A DNA stretch of 64,000 bases from Paenibacillus algicola (GTDB taxonomy: Bacteria > Bacillota > Bacilli > Paenibacillales > Paenibacillaceae), in assembly GCF_005577435.1 (NCBI RefSeq), contig NZ_CP040396.1, forward strand, positions 1,918,501 to 1,982,500, given 5' to 3'. Below are positions 18,485-26,382 of the stretch, piece after piece. Numbering within the stretch: position 1 is the stretch's first letter; every line of letters starts with the position of its first letter. Below the pieces are notes generated by a model. The model did no database searches. It worked only from the letters and a program-made list of their open reading frames with translations, and had not been told where the DNA came from. Made by a program: the position numbers and the translations under genes.

Positions 18485-18520
18485 AAAAAACACCGGGAAG
18501 CTCACGCTGCCGGTGTTTCC
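18485..18520. terminator. Bidirectional terminator between convergent genes
   Basis: AAACACCGG (18488-18496) and CCGGTGTTT (18510-18518) form a 9-bp stem, with an A-run on one side and T-rich bases on the other. It lies between the plus-strand gene ending at 18448 and the minus-strand DUF2627 gene ending at 18558, so it can serve both. Confidence 0.75.
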
Positions 18521-18557
18521 TTCAGTCTGGTCATGATCTGCATGAAAACCATGTACC

Positions 18558-18836
18558 TTAATGCTTGCGTTTCTCCTTGAACCGGGGGCCGACATAATTC
18601 CGCTTCCGGTCGCGAAACAGCACCCAGCCGGCCAAAAATCCGATACCGAGAATGAATAGGATCAGTCCGCCGCCAAAGGTCAGCCAATTAAAGCTCTTAT
18701 GAAGCGCAGTATCATCACCGTGCACAGCGATATATAGAAACAGAGCATCTTTCATCATGAGGAAGCCCTTCATAGCCATAAACCCAGGAATGACCAGAAT
18801 AAGAATGGCAATAAATCGGGAGATCAGCAATTTCAT
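18558..18836 (-). CDS. DUF2627 membrane protein (YqzF-like)
   Basis: A 92-residue protein with two membrane spans (about 5-25 and 52-75) and a basic tail. MKLLISRFIAILILVIPG and WLTFGGGLILFILGIGFLAGW match my memory of the DUF2627 family (B. subtilis YqzF, also near the bkd genes). I chose the ATG at 18836 with AGGTAGTGAT upstream; an in-frame ATG at 18857 would add seven residues. It diverges from lpdV. Role unknown. Confidence 0.75.
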   Translation of the reverse strand: MKLLISRFIAILILVIPGFMAMKGFLMMKDALFLYIAVHGDDTALHKSFNWLTFGGGLILFILGIGFLAGWVLFRDRKRNYVGPRFKEKRKH

Positions 18837-18916
18837 ATCACTACCTGCCTTGTCCATAGAGTCTTCCTTATCATACCTGTTTCCAGACACACTGTCTATT
18901 TGAAAGAGACTGACAT

Positions 18917-18944
18917 TTGTAATCATTCTAAAAGAGAGTAAAAT
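18917..18944 (+). promoter_or_regulatory. Candidate sigma-A promoter for lpdV
   Basis: TTGTAA (18917-18922) and TAAAAT (18939-18944) are spaced by 16 bases, 39 bases before the lpdV start. I looked for the sigma-L (-24/-12) promoter that drives the B. subtilis bkd operon and saw none here. Confidence 0.45.
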
Positions 18945-18982
18945 AACAAGAGGATCAAGTACATAACGGGGGTGCCTTACAA

Positions 18983-20404
18983 TTGACGATAACATGTGAT
19001 GTTGCTGTACTCGGCGGGGGAACGGGTGGTTATACAGCGGCGATCCGGGCGGCTCAGCTGGGGAAATCTGTCGTGCTGATTGAGCAGGACAAGCTGGGTG
19101 GAACCTGTCTGCATCGCGGATGTATCCCGAGCAAGGCTCTTCTGAGAAGTGCCGAAATGTATGCAGAGATGAATCAAAGCGAAGCTTACGGCATTGAAGC
19201 TGATGGCGTTCGCCTGTCCTTCAGCAAGGTCCTGCAGCGCAAGGACAACATTGTCGGGAAGCTGCATCAGGGCGTTCAATATTTAATGAGCAAAAATAAA
19301 ATTCAGGTCATATATGGAAAGGGACGTGTCATCGGACCGTCCATATTCTCGCCTCGCAGCGGAGCCGTGGCGGTGGAGCTGCCGGATGGTGAGATGGAAA
19401 CGGTCGTGCCGTCTCATCTCATTATCGCTACAGGCTCCAGCCCGCGGGAGCTGCCGGGTCTGGTCCCGGACGGTCAGCGCATTATGGACAGCAGTCATGC
19501 CCTGCAGATGGAACGTTTGCCAGAATCTATCTTGATTGTGGGAGGCGGAGTGATCGGCGTAGAGTGGGCTTCTATGCTGAATGATTTCGGAGTCCGGGTT
19601 ACTCTGGTGGAGGCCGCGCCCCGGCTGCTGCCAGCCGAGGATGAGGATATCAGCCGCGAGCTGAGAAAGCATCTTTCTGAGCGGGGAGTGAACATCTGGA
19701 CGGATGCATATGTTCAGACCGATACATACGAAGTGCGGGGAGAAGAGGTCTGCATCCAGATTGTAAAGGACGGAGTACAGCACGAAATGCGGACAAGCAC
19801 GATTCTAGTATCCGTTGGCAGAAAAGGAAACGCGGATCAGATCGGTCTGGAAAATACGGATGTTTCCGTGACGGACGGCGTGATTTCCGTGAACAAGCAT
19901 ATGCAGACGACAGAGCCGCATATTTATGCCATCGGCGATGTCATTGGCGGGCTTCAGCTGGCCCATGCTGCGGCTCATGAAGGACTGGTGGCGGTACAGC
20001 ATCTGGCTGGTCAGCCGCTGCATCCTTATCGCAGTGAATGGATTCCCAGATGCGTGTACACTCGTCCTGAAACAGCCAGCGTCGGGCTCACAGAGAAGGA
20101 AGCCAAGGCACAGAATGACAAGCTCAAGATCAGTAAGATCCCGTTCTCAGCCAACGGTAAGGCTCTCATTCAAGGGGCTGCCGAAGGCTTCTGCAAGGTG
20201 ATCGCGAATGCGGAGACTGATGATATTCTAGGGGTTCATATCATTGGACCTCATGCTACGGAGTTCATTGGGGAAGCCGCCCTGGCACAGGTGCTCGATG
20301 CTGCAGCCACAGAAGTGGGCTATGTCGTCCACAGCCATCCGACGCTGTCTGAAATCGTAGGCGAGGCGATGCTGCATCTGGATGGACGAGCCATTGGAAT
20401 CTGA
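18983..20404 (+). CDS. lpdV: Dihydrolipoamide dehydrogenase (E3)
   Basis: A flavoprotein that reoxidises the dihydrolipoyl groups of the branched-chain 2-oxoacid dehydrogenase. The 473-residue protein has the N-terminal FAD motif VLGGGTGGYTAAIRAAQLG, the redox disulfide in GGTCLHRGCIPSKAL, the NAD motif ILIVGGGVIGVEWASML and the C-terminal interface with His-Glu (HSHPTLSEIVGEAM). The start is TTG 18983 preceded by GGGGGTG. The E1 and E2 genes follow, so this E3 is probably dedicated to that complex. A further promoter and operator precede bkdAA. Confidence 0.93.
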   Translation: MTITCDVAVLGGGTGGYTAAIRAAQLGKSVVLIEQDKLGGTCLHRGCIPSKALLRSAEMYAEMNQSEAYGIEADGVRLSFSKVLQRKDNIVGKLHQGVQYLMSKNKIQVIYGKGRVIGPSIFSPRSGAVAVELPDGEMETVVPSHLIIATGSSPRELPGLVPDGQRIMDSSHALQMERLPESILIVGGGVIGVEWASMLNDFGVRVTLVEAAPRLLPAEDEDISRELRKHLSERGVNIWTDAYVQTDTYEVRGEEVCIQIVKDGVQHEMRTSTILVSVGRKGNADQIGLENTDVSVTDGVISVNKHMQTTEPHIYAIGDVIGGLQLAHAAAHEGLVAVQHLAGQPLHPYRSEWIPRCVYTRPETASVGLTEKEAKAQNDKLKISKIPFSANGKALIQGAAEGFCKVIANAETDDILGVHIIGPHATEFIGEAALAQVLDAAATEVGYVVHSHPTLSEIVGEAMLHLDGRAIGI

Positions 20405-20431
20405 CTAGAGGTGACTCAGAGCAATCCTTCG

Positions 20432-20500
20432 TTTCTTTTTAGACAAAAAGGGATTATAATAAGTTAAAGCCAAGTCTTAGTACCAGGTGTTAATACTAAG
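20432..20500 (+). promoter_or_regulatory. bkdAA promoter with FapR-like operator
   Basis: A consensus TATAAT lies at 20455-20460, with only a weak -35 (TTTCTT, 20432-20437). Immediately downstream, TTAGTACCAGGTGTTAA (20477-20493) closely resembles FapR operators as I remember them (TTAGTACC-NN-GT-NN-TAA). A wider inverted repeat, CTTAGTA (20476-20482) and TACTAAG (20494-20500), encloses it. FapR represses lipid-synthesis genes in Bacillales until malonyl-CoA rises. Placement at the presumed transcript start suits repression. Assignment is by motif only. Confidence 0.5.
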
Positions 20501-20566
20501 TTATAGTGCGCGGTACAGGCACCATATATCTCTTTAACTTGGCTGGATGATGAAGGAGGGATCTTC

Positions 20567-21589
20567 ATGCAAGAAGTAAGCAATTCTTCGAAGACTAGAC
20601 ATGAGCAGCTTGGTTTATCCGATGGCCAAGTGCTGGACATGTACAGATATATGATGATGGCCAGGAAATTTGATGAGCGGAATTTGCTCCTGCAGCGGGC
20701 AGGCAAAATTAATTTTCACGTTTCCGGCATTGGCCAGGAGGCTGCCCAGGTAGGTGCTGCCTTTGCGCTAGACCGCGAGAAGGATTATTTTCTCCCGTAT
20801 TACCGCGACTATGCCTTTGTTATGGCTGTAGGCATGACTCCACGAGAGCTGATGCTTTCCGCATTCGCCAAGGCTGAGGATCCGAACAGCGGCGGACGGC
20901 AGATGCCCGGGCACTTTGGCAGCAAGCGGCTGCGTATTGTGACCGGCTCGAGCCCGGTGACGACGCAGGTGCCGCATGCAGTCGGACTCGCTTTAGCCGC
21001 GAAGATGCAGAATAAGGATTTTGTGTCCTTTGTCACCTTTGGTGAGGGCTCCAGCAACCAGGGGGATTTCCATGAGGGCTGTAACTTTGCCGGGGTTCAC
21101 AAGCTTCCCGTCATTATCATGTGCGAGAACAATCAGTACGCCATCTCTGTGCCGCTTCACAAGCAAATTGCCGGGCGCGTAAGCGATCGGGCTCTGGGAT
21201 ATGGCTTCCCGGGCATTCGCGTAGACGGGAATGATCCGCTGGAGGTGTATGCAGCGGTGAAGGAGGCTCGGGAGCGTGCGGTTCGAGGCGAAGGACCGAC
21301 CCTGATCGAAGCTATGATGTACCGGCTTTCACCGCATTCCACCTCGGATAATGATCTTGCCTACCGGACGAAGGAAGAGGTAGAGGATCATTGGAAGAAG
21401 GATGGCCTGGCAGGCTTTAAGAAGTATTTGGTCGATTGCGGAATCTGGGATGAGCAGAAGGATGAGGACCTCATTGCCCAGCTAAATCTGGAAATAAAAG
21501 AAGCTACCGAATCTGCAGATCGGGCGCCGTTTCCGCTGCCAGAAGATACACTGCGGCATGTTTACGCCGAGAATGAAGGAGGAAACTAA
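20567..21589 (+). CDS. bkdAA: Branched-chain 2-oxoacid dehydrogenase E1 alpha
   Basis: With E1 beta, this decarboxylates branched-chain 2-oxoacids using thiamine diphosphate, feeding acyl-CoA primers for branched fatty acids. The 340-residue protein contains the TPP motif GEGSSNQGDFHEG (GDG type ending in NN further on) and the regulatory-loop region YRLSPHSTSDNDLAYR typical of BCKDH alpha subunits. GAAGGAGGGATCTTC precedes the ATG at 20567. bkdAB follows after two bases. Confidence 0.94.
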   Translation: MQEVSNSSKTRHEQLGLSDGQVLDMYRYMMMARKFDERNLLLQRAGKINFHVSGIGQEAAQVGAAFALDREKDYFLPYYRDYAFVMAVGMTPRELMLSAFAKAEDPNSGGRQMPGHFGSKRLRIVTGSSPVTTQVPHAVGLALAAKMQNKDFVSFVTFGEGSSNQGDFHEGCNFAGVHKLPVIIMCENNQYAISVPLHKQIAGRVSDRALGYGFPGIRVDGNDPLEVYAAVKEARERAVRGEGPTLIEAMMYRLSPHSTSDNDLAYRTKEEVEDHWKKDGLAGFKKYLVDCGIWDEQKDEDLIAQLNLEIKEATESADRAPFPLPEDTLRHVYAENEGGN

Positions 21590-21591
21590 GC

Positions 21592-22578
21592 ATGCCTGTT
21601 ATGGAGTATATCGATGCGATCCGGCTCGCGATGAAGGAAGAGCTGCAGCGGGATGACGCTGTATTCGTGCTGGGTGAGGATGTCGGCGTCAAAGGCGGCG
21701 TTTTTACGACGACGAAAGGATTAATGGAGCAGTTCGGAGAAATGCGAGTCATGGACACTCCTCTTGCTGAATCTGCCATTGCGGGCGTCGCCATTGGAGC
21801 AGCCATGTATGGGATGAAGCCCATTGCAGAAATGCAGTACTCTGACTTCATGCTGCCCGCTACGAACCAGATTATCAGCGAAGCAGCCAAAATCCGTTAC
21901 CGCTCGAACAATGACTGGAGCTGTCCCATCGTAGTCCGCGCTCCGATCGGGGGCGGCATTTTCGGGGGATTGTATCATTCCCAGTGTCCGGAGTCGATCT
22001 TTTTTGGCACGCCCGGCTTGAAGATTGTAGCGCCGTTTACGGCTTACGATGCCAAAGGGCTGTTGAAGGCGGCAGTTCGGGATCCGGACCCCGTGCTTTA
22101 TTTTGAGAACAAGAAATGCTACAAGCTCATTACCGGAGACGTGCCTGAGGATGACTATACCGTTCCGATCGGGAAGGCGAACCTGCTGCGCCAAGGTAAG
22201 GATATTACGGTAATTGGATACAGCCAGCCGCTCTACTTCGTGCTTCAGGCTGCGGAGGAGCTGGAACGGGAAGAGGGCATCACGGCACATGTGCTGGATT
22301 TAAGAACGCTGCAGCCGCTCGATAAAGAAGGAATTCTTGAAGCTGTGAAAGAGACCGGCAAGGTAATGATCGTGCATGAGGATAACAAGACCGGTGGGAT
22401 TGGAGCTGAGGTAGCTGCAATTATTGCAGAGGAATGCCTGTATGAGCTGGATGCGCCTATCACGCGAGTATGCCCGCCGGATGTTCCGGCGATGCCCATC
22501 AGCCCGCCAATGGAGAAGTTTTATATGCTGAATAAAGACAAAATTAAAGAAGCGATGCGCCAGCTGGCGCTTTACTAA
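21592..22578 (+). CDS. bkdAB: Branched-chain 2-oxoacid dehydrogenase E1 beta
   Basis: This beta subunit completes the E1 heterotetramer. The 328-residue protein has GEDVGVKGGVF, the TPP-contacting ETPLAE equivalent (MDTPLAESAIAGVAIG) and the transketolase C-terminal domain with VLDLRTLQPLDKEGIL and EDNKTGGIGAEVAA. GAAGGAGG in the bkdAA end precedes the ATG at 21592. Tight spacing with bkdAA and bkdB supports one transcript. Confidence 0.95.
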   Translation: MPVMEYIDAIRLAMKEELQRDDAVFVLGEDVGVKGGVFTTTKGLMEQFGEMRVMDTPLAESAIAGVAIGAAMYGMKPIAEMQYSDFMLPATNQIISEAAKIRYRSNNDWSCPIVVRAPIGGGIFGGLYHSQCPESIFFGTPGLKIVAPFTAYDAKGLLKAAVRDPDPVLYFENKKCYKLITGDVPEDDYTVPIGKANLLRQGKDITVIGYSQPLYFVLQAAEELEREEGITAHVLDLRTLQPLDKEGILEAVKETGKVMIVHEDNKTGGIGAEVAAIIAEECLYELDAPITRVCPPDVPAMPISPPMEKFYMLNKDKIKEAMRQLALY

Positions 22579-22598
22579 AGCTACAGGGAGTTGTGAGC

Positions 22599-23972
22599 AT
22601 GTCAGAATACGGGAAAATGACGGAGGTTGCGATGCCGCAGCTGGCCGAATCACTAGTGTCTGCCACCATCGGGAAATGGCTCAAGAAGCCGGGGGATCCC
22701 ATTGAGCAATATGAGCCCATCTGTGAAGTGATGACAGATAAGGTGAATGCTGAGATCCCGTCCACACTGGACGGAGTCATGGGGGACATTCTCGCAGAGG
22801 AAGGACGCACGGTTAGTGTAGGAGAAATTATCTGTCTCATTCAAACGCAAGACGCTCCATCCCAGCCGCAGGCACAGTCTGAGGCCATAGGAGAAGGCGT
22901 TCCTGCTGCTACGGCCTCATCAAAGTCTTCAGGAGATGCCTCCATGCGCAACCGGTACTCTCCCGCCGTGCAAGCCCTGGCTTCAGAGCATGGCATTGAC
23001 CTGAGCCGTGTAAACGGTAGTGGGATGGGCGGAAGAATTACCCGGAAAGATGTGATGAAGGCAATGGAGCAACCGGCTCCGGCGGCAGGGGACACTGGAG
23101 ATGTAGCAGTTAGCCCGGCTTCCGCCTCGCCTTTTGAGCCGCGCAAGGAGCCTAATGCTTCGCGCAGCAGCCAGCCATTGGACACAGCCATTCCTGACGT
23201 GCGGCATTCCGGCCTGCATCTTACTGAAATGCCGCGAATTCCGAAGATCGAGGTGGAGCAAGCCGGTTCTGGCCGTTCCGAGCAGTATATTGATGTGACG
23301 CCAATTCGAAATACGATTGCCCGGAACATGCGTCAAAGCGTCTCTGAAATTCCGCATGCCTGGACGATGATCGAGGTCGATGTGACCAATTTGGTTCTGC
23401 TGCGCAGCAAGGTGAAGGATGAGTTCAAGCGCAAAGAGGGAGTCAACCTGACCTACCTTGCTTTTCTGCTGAAGGCGGTCGTCAGTGCGATCAAGGATTA
23501 CCCGATTATGAACTCCTACTGGGCTGTAGACAAGATCGTTGTCAAGCGGGATATCAATCTGTCGCTGGCTGTAGGCACCGAGGACTCTGTGATGACTCCC
23601 GTCATCAAGAATGCAGATCAAAAAAACATTGCCGGCCTTGCCCGGGAAATCGAGGAGCTGGCCCGCAAAACCCGAGAAGGCAAGCTCACGCTGGATGATA
23701 TGCAGGGAGGGACCTTCACGGTGAATAATACCGGGTCCTTTGGCTCTATATTGTCCTATCCGATCATTAACTATCCACAGGCTGCGATCCTCACCTTTGA
23801 ATCGATTGTGAAGAAGCCTGTCGTCATTAATGACATGATTGCGGTCCGGTCGATGGCAAACCTGTGCCTGTCACTGGATCATCGAATTCTGGATGGTGTC
23901 ATTTGCGGACGATTCCTGCAGCGGGTCAAGGATAATCTGGAGGGCTTTACACCGGATACTAAGCTGTATTAA
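22599..23972 (+). CDS. bkdB: Branched-chain 2-oxoacid dehydrogenase E2
   Basis: The dihydrolipoyl acyltransferase core of the complex. The 457-residue protein has one lipoyl domain (about 8-84, lipoyl Lys about 48 in VMTDKVNAEIPS), a linker, a peripheral-subunit-binding domain (about 112-150, SPAVQALASEHGIDLSRVNG), a second Pro/Ala-rich linker, and the acyltransferase domain ending in SLDHRILDGVICGRFL with the catalytic His. ATG 22599 lies eight bases after GGGAG; the GTG at 22593 is too close. lipB follows 32 bases downstream and may lipoylate this protein's pathway. Confidence 0.95.
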   Translation: MSEYGKMTEVAMPQLAESLVSATIGKWLKKPGDPIEQYEPICEVMTDKVNAEIPSTLDGVMGDILAEEGRTVSVGEIICLIQTQDAPSQPQAQSEAIGEGVPAATASSKSSGDASMRNRYSPAVQALASEHGIDLSRVNGSGMGGRITRKDVMKAMEQPAPAAGDTGDVAVSPASASPFEPRKEPNASRSSQPLDTAIPDVRHSGLHLTEMPRIPKIEVEQAGSGRSEQYIDVTPIRNTIARNMRQSVSEIPHAWTMIEVDVTNLVLLRSKVKDEFKRKEGVNLTYLAFLLKAVVSAIKDYPIMNSYWAVDKIVVKRDINLSLAVGTEDSVMTPVIKNADQKNIAGLAREIEELARKTREGKLTLDDMQGGTFTVNNTGSFGSILSYPIINYPQAAILTFESIVKKPVVINDMIAVRSMANLCLSLDHRILDGVICGRFLQRVKDNLEGFTPDTKLY

Positions 23973-24004
23973 TTCATCCCGTTCTGTTGAAGGTGGTAGA
24001 TACA

Positions 24005-24697
24005 ATGACAAAAGCGCTCGATGTGACCTATACGCCTCAGCTGGACTATGCGGCCGCCTGGGACCTGCAGAAAGCACGCGCCTCCCAGATTGATCAGGGA
24101 CAATCGAATGAGGCTTTGATGCTGCTCCAGCATCCGCCTACCTATACCATGGGCTCTCAGCGCCATCCGGAGCATCTGCTTCTGGATGAGCGCGAGCTCA
24201 AGGAGCGGGGAATTACGCTGTTTGAGATTGACCGTGGCGGGGATATTACGTATCATGGCCCCGGGCAGCTGGTCGGGTACCCGCTGCTGCTCCTGGAGGG
24301 AGGCAAGCAGCTGGATCTGCACGGCTATCTTCGCAGCCTGGAGCAGGTCATCATGGACTATCTAGAGCAGTTTGGGATTCAGTCCTGCAGAAAGCCGGAA
24401 TATACGGGGGTCTGGGTCGGTGACGCCAAGATCTGTGCCATTGGGGTGAAGTTTAATAAGGCGCGGCAGCACCGTGGCTTTATTACTAGCCATGGTTTTG
24501 CGCTTAACATTAAGGATCAGGTGAAGCAGGAAGGCTTTGCCGGCATCGTTCCGTGTGGAATTCAGCAGTATGGCATTACCTCGCTGGAAGAGTGTATCGG
24601 AGGGGAAATCGACATGGAGGAAGCGGCCCGGGAGATTACAGCATGCTTCACCCGGGTATTTCCTTATGAGGCTAAGCTGCCGCCTGATTGGTCTTGA
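24005..24697 (+). CDS. lipB: Lipoyl(octanoyl) transferase LipB
   Basis: Transfers octanoate from acyl-carrier protein to lipoyl domains. The 230-residue protein has RGGDITYHGPGQLVGYP, the GDAKICAIGVKF segment with the substrate-binding Lys, the SHGFALNI block, and the conserved Cys in FAGIVPCGI. ATG 24005 follows AAGGTGG by eight bases. Adjacency to bkdB suggests a supply of lipoyl cofactor for the E2 just made. B. subtilis uses LipM and LipL instead of this enzyme type, as I recall. It converges with the small minus-strand gene at 24717-24818. Confidence 0.94.
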   Translation: MTKALDVTYTPQLDYAAAWDLQKARASQIDQGQSNEALMLLQHPPTYTMGSQRHPEHLLLDERELKERGITLFEIDRGGDITYHGPGQLVGYPLLLLEGGKQLDLHGYLRSLEQVIMDYLEQFGIQSCRKPEYTGVWVGDAKICAIGVKFNKARQHRGFITSHGFALNIKDQVKQEGFAGIVPCGIQQYGITSLEECIGGEIDMEEAAREITACFTRVFPYEAKLPPDWS

Positions 24698-24716
24698 AGC
24701 ATGCATTCAGGGGGCG

Positions 24717-24818
24717 CTATGGCACAAGCAGAGGCTCAAGCACAATAAACAGGGTAGAGCCGATCATAGCGGCCAGCATGAGGTAGATGACGATGCGAAA
24801 CCATTTTTTTTGCTGCAT
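24717..24818 (-). CDS. Prli42-like stressosome-associated small membrane protein
   Basis: A 33-residue protein beginning MQQKKWFRIVIYLMLAAM, with a basic N-terminus and a single membrane span, ending in EPLLVP. It resembles Prli42, the short membrane anchor of the stressosome described in Listeria and widespread in Bacillales: KK, then IVYLML-like, then a small hydrophobic segment. A good ribosome site, AAAGGAGTAGCATC, precedes the ATG on the minus strand. It is convergent with lipB and divergent from the peptidase gene. The identification relies on recall of the family pattern. Confidence 0.75.
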   Translation of the reverse strand: MQQKKWFRIVIYLMLAAMIGSTLFIVLEPLLVP

Positions 24819-24922
24819 GATGCTACTCCTTTAATTTTGAGTTCATGAACGGATGCAGGTTGTCCCCGACGGTTCAACGTTTAGACTTATTGTAACTTAT
24901 CAGAGAAAGCGAGGGAAGTCCA

Positions 24923-26047
24923 GTGGTAAACCGGGAACGAATCCTGAATGAATTTATGGAGCTTGTCTCCATTGATAGTGAAACCGGGCACGAGGAACAG
25001 ATCAGTGAAGTACTGAAAGAAAAATTCGGCGCGCTGGGCCTTCAAGTGCAGGAGGATGATTCCAAAGAGCGAACAGGTCATGGCTCGGGCAACCTCATTG
25101 TAACCTGGGAGGCGGAGCAGGCTGAGCATGCTCCCAAGCTCTTATTCACCTGTCATATGGACACCGTAACACCAGGGAAAGGGGTGAAGCCGGAGCTTGG
25201 GGAAGACGGATATATCCGCAGTGACGGAACTACGATCCTGGGTGCGGATGATAAAGCAGGGCTTGCCGCATTGCTGGAAAGCATCCGGGTGGTTCAGGAG
25301 AACAACCTGCCTCATGGTCAGATTCAGTTCGTCATAACAGCCGGAGAAGAGTCTGGACTTGTCGGCTCTCGGGCATTGCAGCCGGATCTGCTTGACGCTG
25401 ATTTTGGCTTCGCCCTTGACTCGAACGGAGAGGTTGGCTCTGTTGCCGTATCGGCGCCTACCCAGGCGCGCATTCAGATGGTCATTCATGGTAGGTCAGC
25501 ACATGCCGGAGTCAACCCCGAGGACGGCATCAGCGCCATTCAGGTCGCCGCAAAGTCGATTGCCGCGATGAAGCTGGGCCGGATCGATAAAGAGACGACA
25601 GCCAACATTGGCAAGTTTCAAGGCGGTGGACCAACAAACATCGTGTGTGACTACGTACAGATTGATGCAGAGGCACGCAGTATCGTCCAGGAGAAGGTAG
25701 AGCAGCAAATCTCGAATATGCGGGAAGCGCTGGAAACGACGGTACGCGAGTATGGAGCCAAAAGTGAGTTTCGCAGCGAAATTATTTACCCGGCATACAG
25801 CTACAACGAGCATGACGAGGTTGTTCAGCTTGCGAAGCGAGCCATTGAGGCGGCCGGCCTGAAGCTTAGCCTGTTTACTTCGGGAGGCGGGAGTGATGCC
25901 AATGTATTTAACGGACTTGGCATTCCGACGGTGAATCTGGCAGTAGGCTATGAGAACATCCATACCACGAAAGAGCGCATCCATGCGGATAATCTTGTAA
26001 AGGCAGCCACAATTGTCCTTTCTCTTTTTCAAGAGACTCAGCATTAA
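24923..26047 (+). CDS. M20-family peptidase (YqjE/PepT-like)
   Basis: A zinc metallopeptidase of the M20/M25/M40 group, similar to the tripeptidase-like B. subtilis YqjE. The 374-residue protein shows the zinc-binding LLFTCHMDTVTPGKG (His-x-Asp), the bridging Asp in ILGADDKAGLAAL, the catalytic Glu pair ITAGEESGL, a dimerisation domain with HGRSAHAGVNPEDG, and NIHTTKERIHADNL near the end. The start is GTG 24923 behind AGGGAAG. It stands alone between the Prli42-like gene and repeat copy A. Substrate is not known. Confidence 0.88.
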   Translation: MVNRERILNEFMELVSIDSETGHEEQISEVLKEKFGALGLQVQEDDSKERTGHGSGNLIVTWEAEQAEHAPKLLFTCHMDTVTPGKGVKPELGEDGYIRSDGTTILGADDKAGLAALLESIRVVQENNLPHGQIQFVITAGEESGLVGSRALQPDLLDADFGFALDSNGEVGSVAVSAPTQARIQMVIHGRSAHAGVNPEDGISAIQVAAKSIAAMKLGRIDKETTANIGKFQGGGPTNIVCDYVQIDAEARSIVQEKVEQQISNMREALETTVREYGAKSEFRSEIIYPAYSYNEHDEVVQLAKRAIEAAGLKLSLFTSGGGSDANVFNGLGIPTVNLAVGYENIHTTKERIHADNLVKAATIVLSLFQETQH

Positions 26048-26066
26048 GGCGCATTAAGAAGCACGC

Positions 26067-26290
26067 AAAAAAAAGGGGCTGTCCCACAGGATCTAGGGTC
26101 TTGCGGGATGGCCTCGTTTGTTGTTGCGAGATGCTCCGCGTACGTAACGTTCCTCCCCTTGCTGTTGCCCCCAAATTTCTTGGTGTGATGGCTTTCGCTT
26201 GCTCATAACCTGTTGAAGAAGACGGCAATAGACCCTAAAAAAGACATGGCGGTGCTGGGATCCCCTCCCTGACTCCACCATGTCTTTATG
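26067..26290 (-). repeat. Repeat element copy A (structured, terminator-like)
   Basis: Read on the minus strand, this copy has four parts. First, a hairpin with AAAGACATGG (26278-26287) pairing with CCATGTCTTT (26240-26249). Second, a conserved 19-nt block at 26216-26234. Third, a variable middle. Fourth, a 47-nt block at 26090-26136 that matches 50126-50172 with one mismatch, running into an imperfect stem and A/T-run at 26067-26074. It begins about 93 bases downstream of the minus-strand gene ending at 26383 and has the same orientation. A 71-codon frame crosses it, but the second copy carries a stop in that frame. It fills most of the 335-base gap here. Confidence 0.8.
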
Positions 26291-26346
26291 TTTTGCTTCA
26301 GATCTCACTCAAGAGAGCTGCCTCTTTAAACAAGAATGTACTTTGA

Positions 26347-26377
26347 TATGCTCCCCCTTGTTATTGTATGGAGCATA
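26347..26377 (-). terminator. Hairpin after the TPR-type gene
   Basis: TATGCTCC (26347-26354) and GGAGCATA (26370-26377) form an 8-bp stem with a 15-base loop, five bases beyond the stop of the minus-strand gene. No T-run follows, so it could protect the transcript end rather than terminate it. Repeat copy A follows. Confidence 0.4.
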
Positions 26378-26382
26378 CTTCA

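Noticed and set aside
26093..26308. 71-codon minus-strand frame across repeat copy A
   Set aside because: The second copy has a stop in the corresponding frame, and the segment is better explained as a structured repeat. A degenerate coding remnant remains possible, as noted in the findings.
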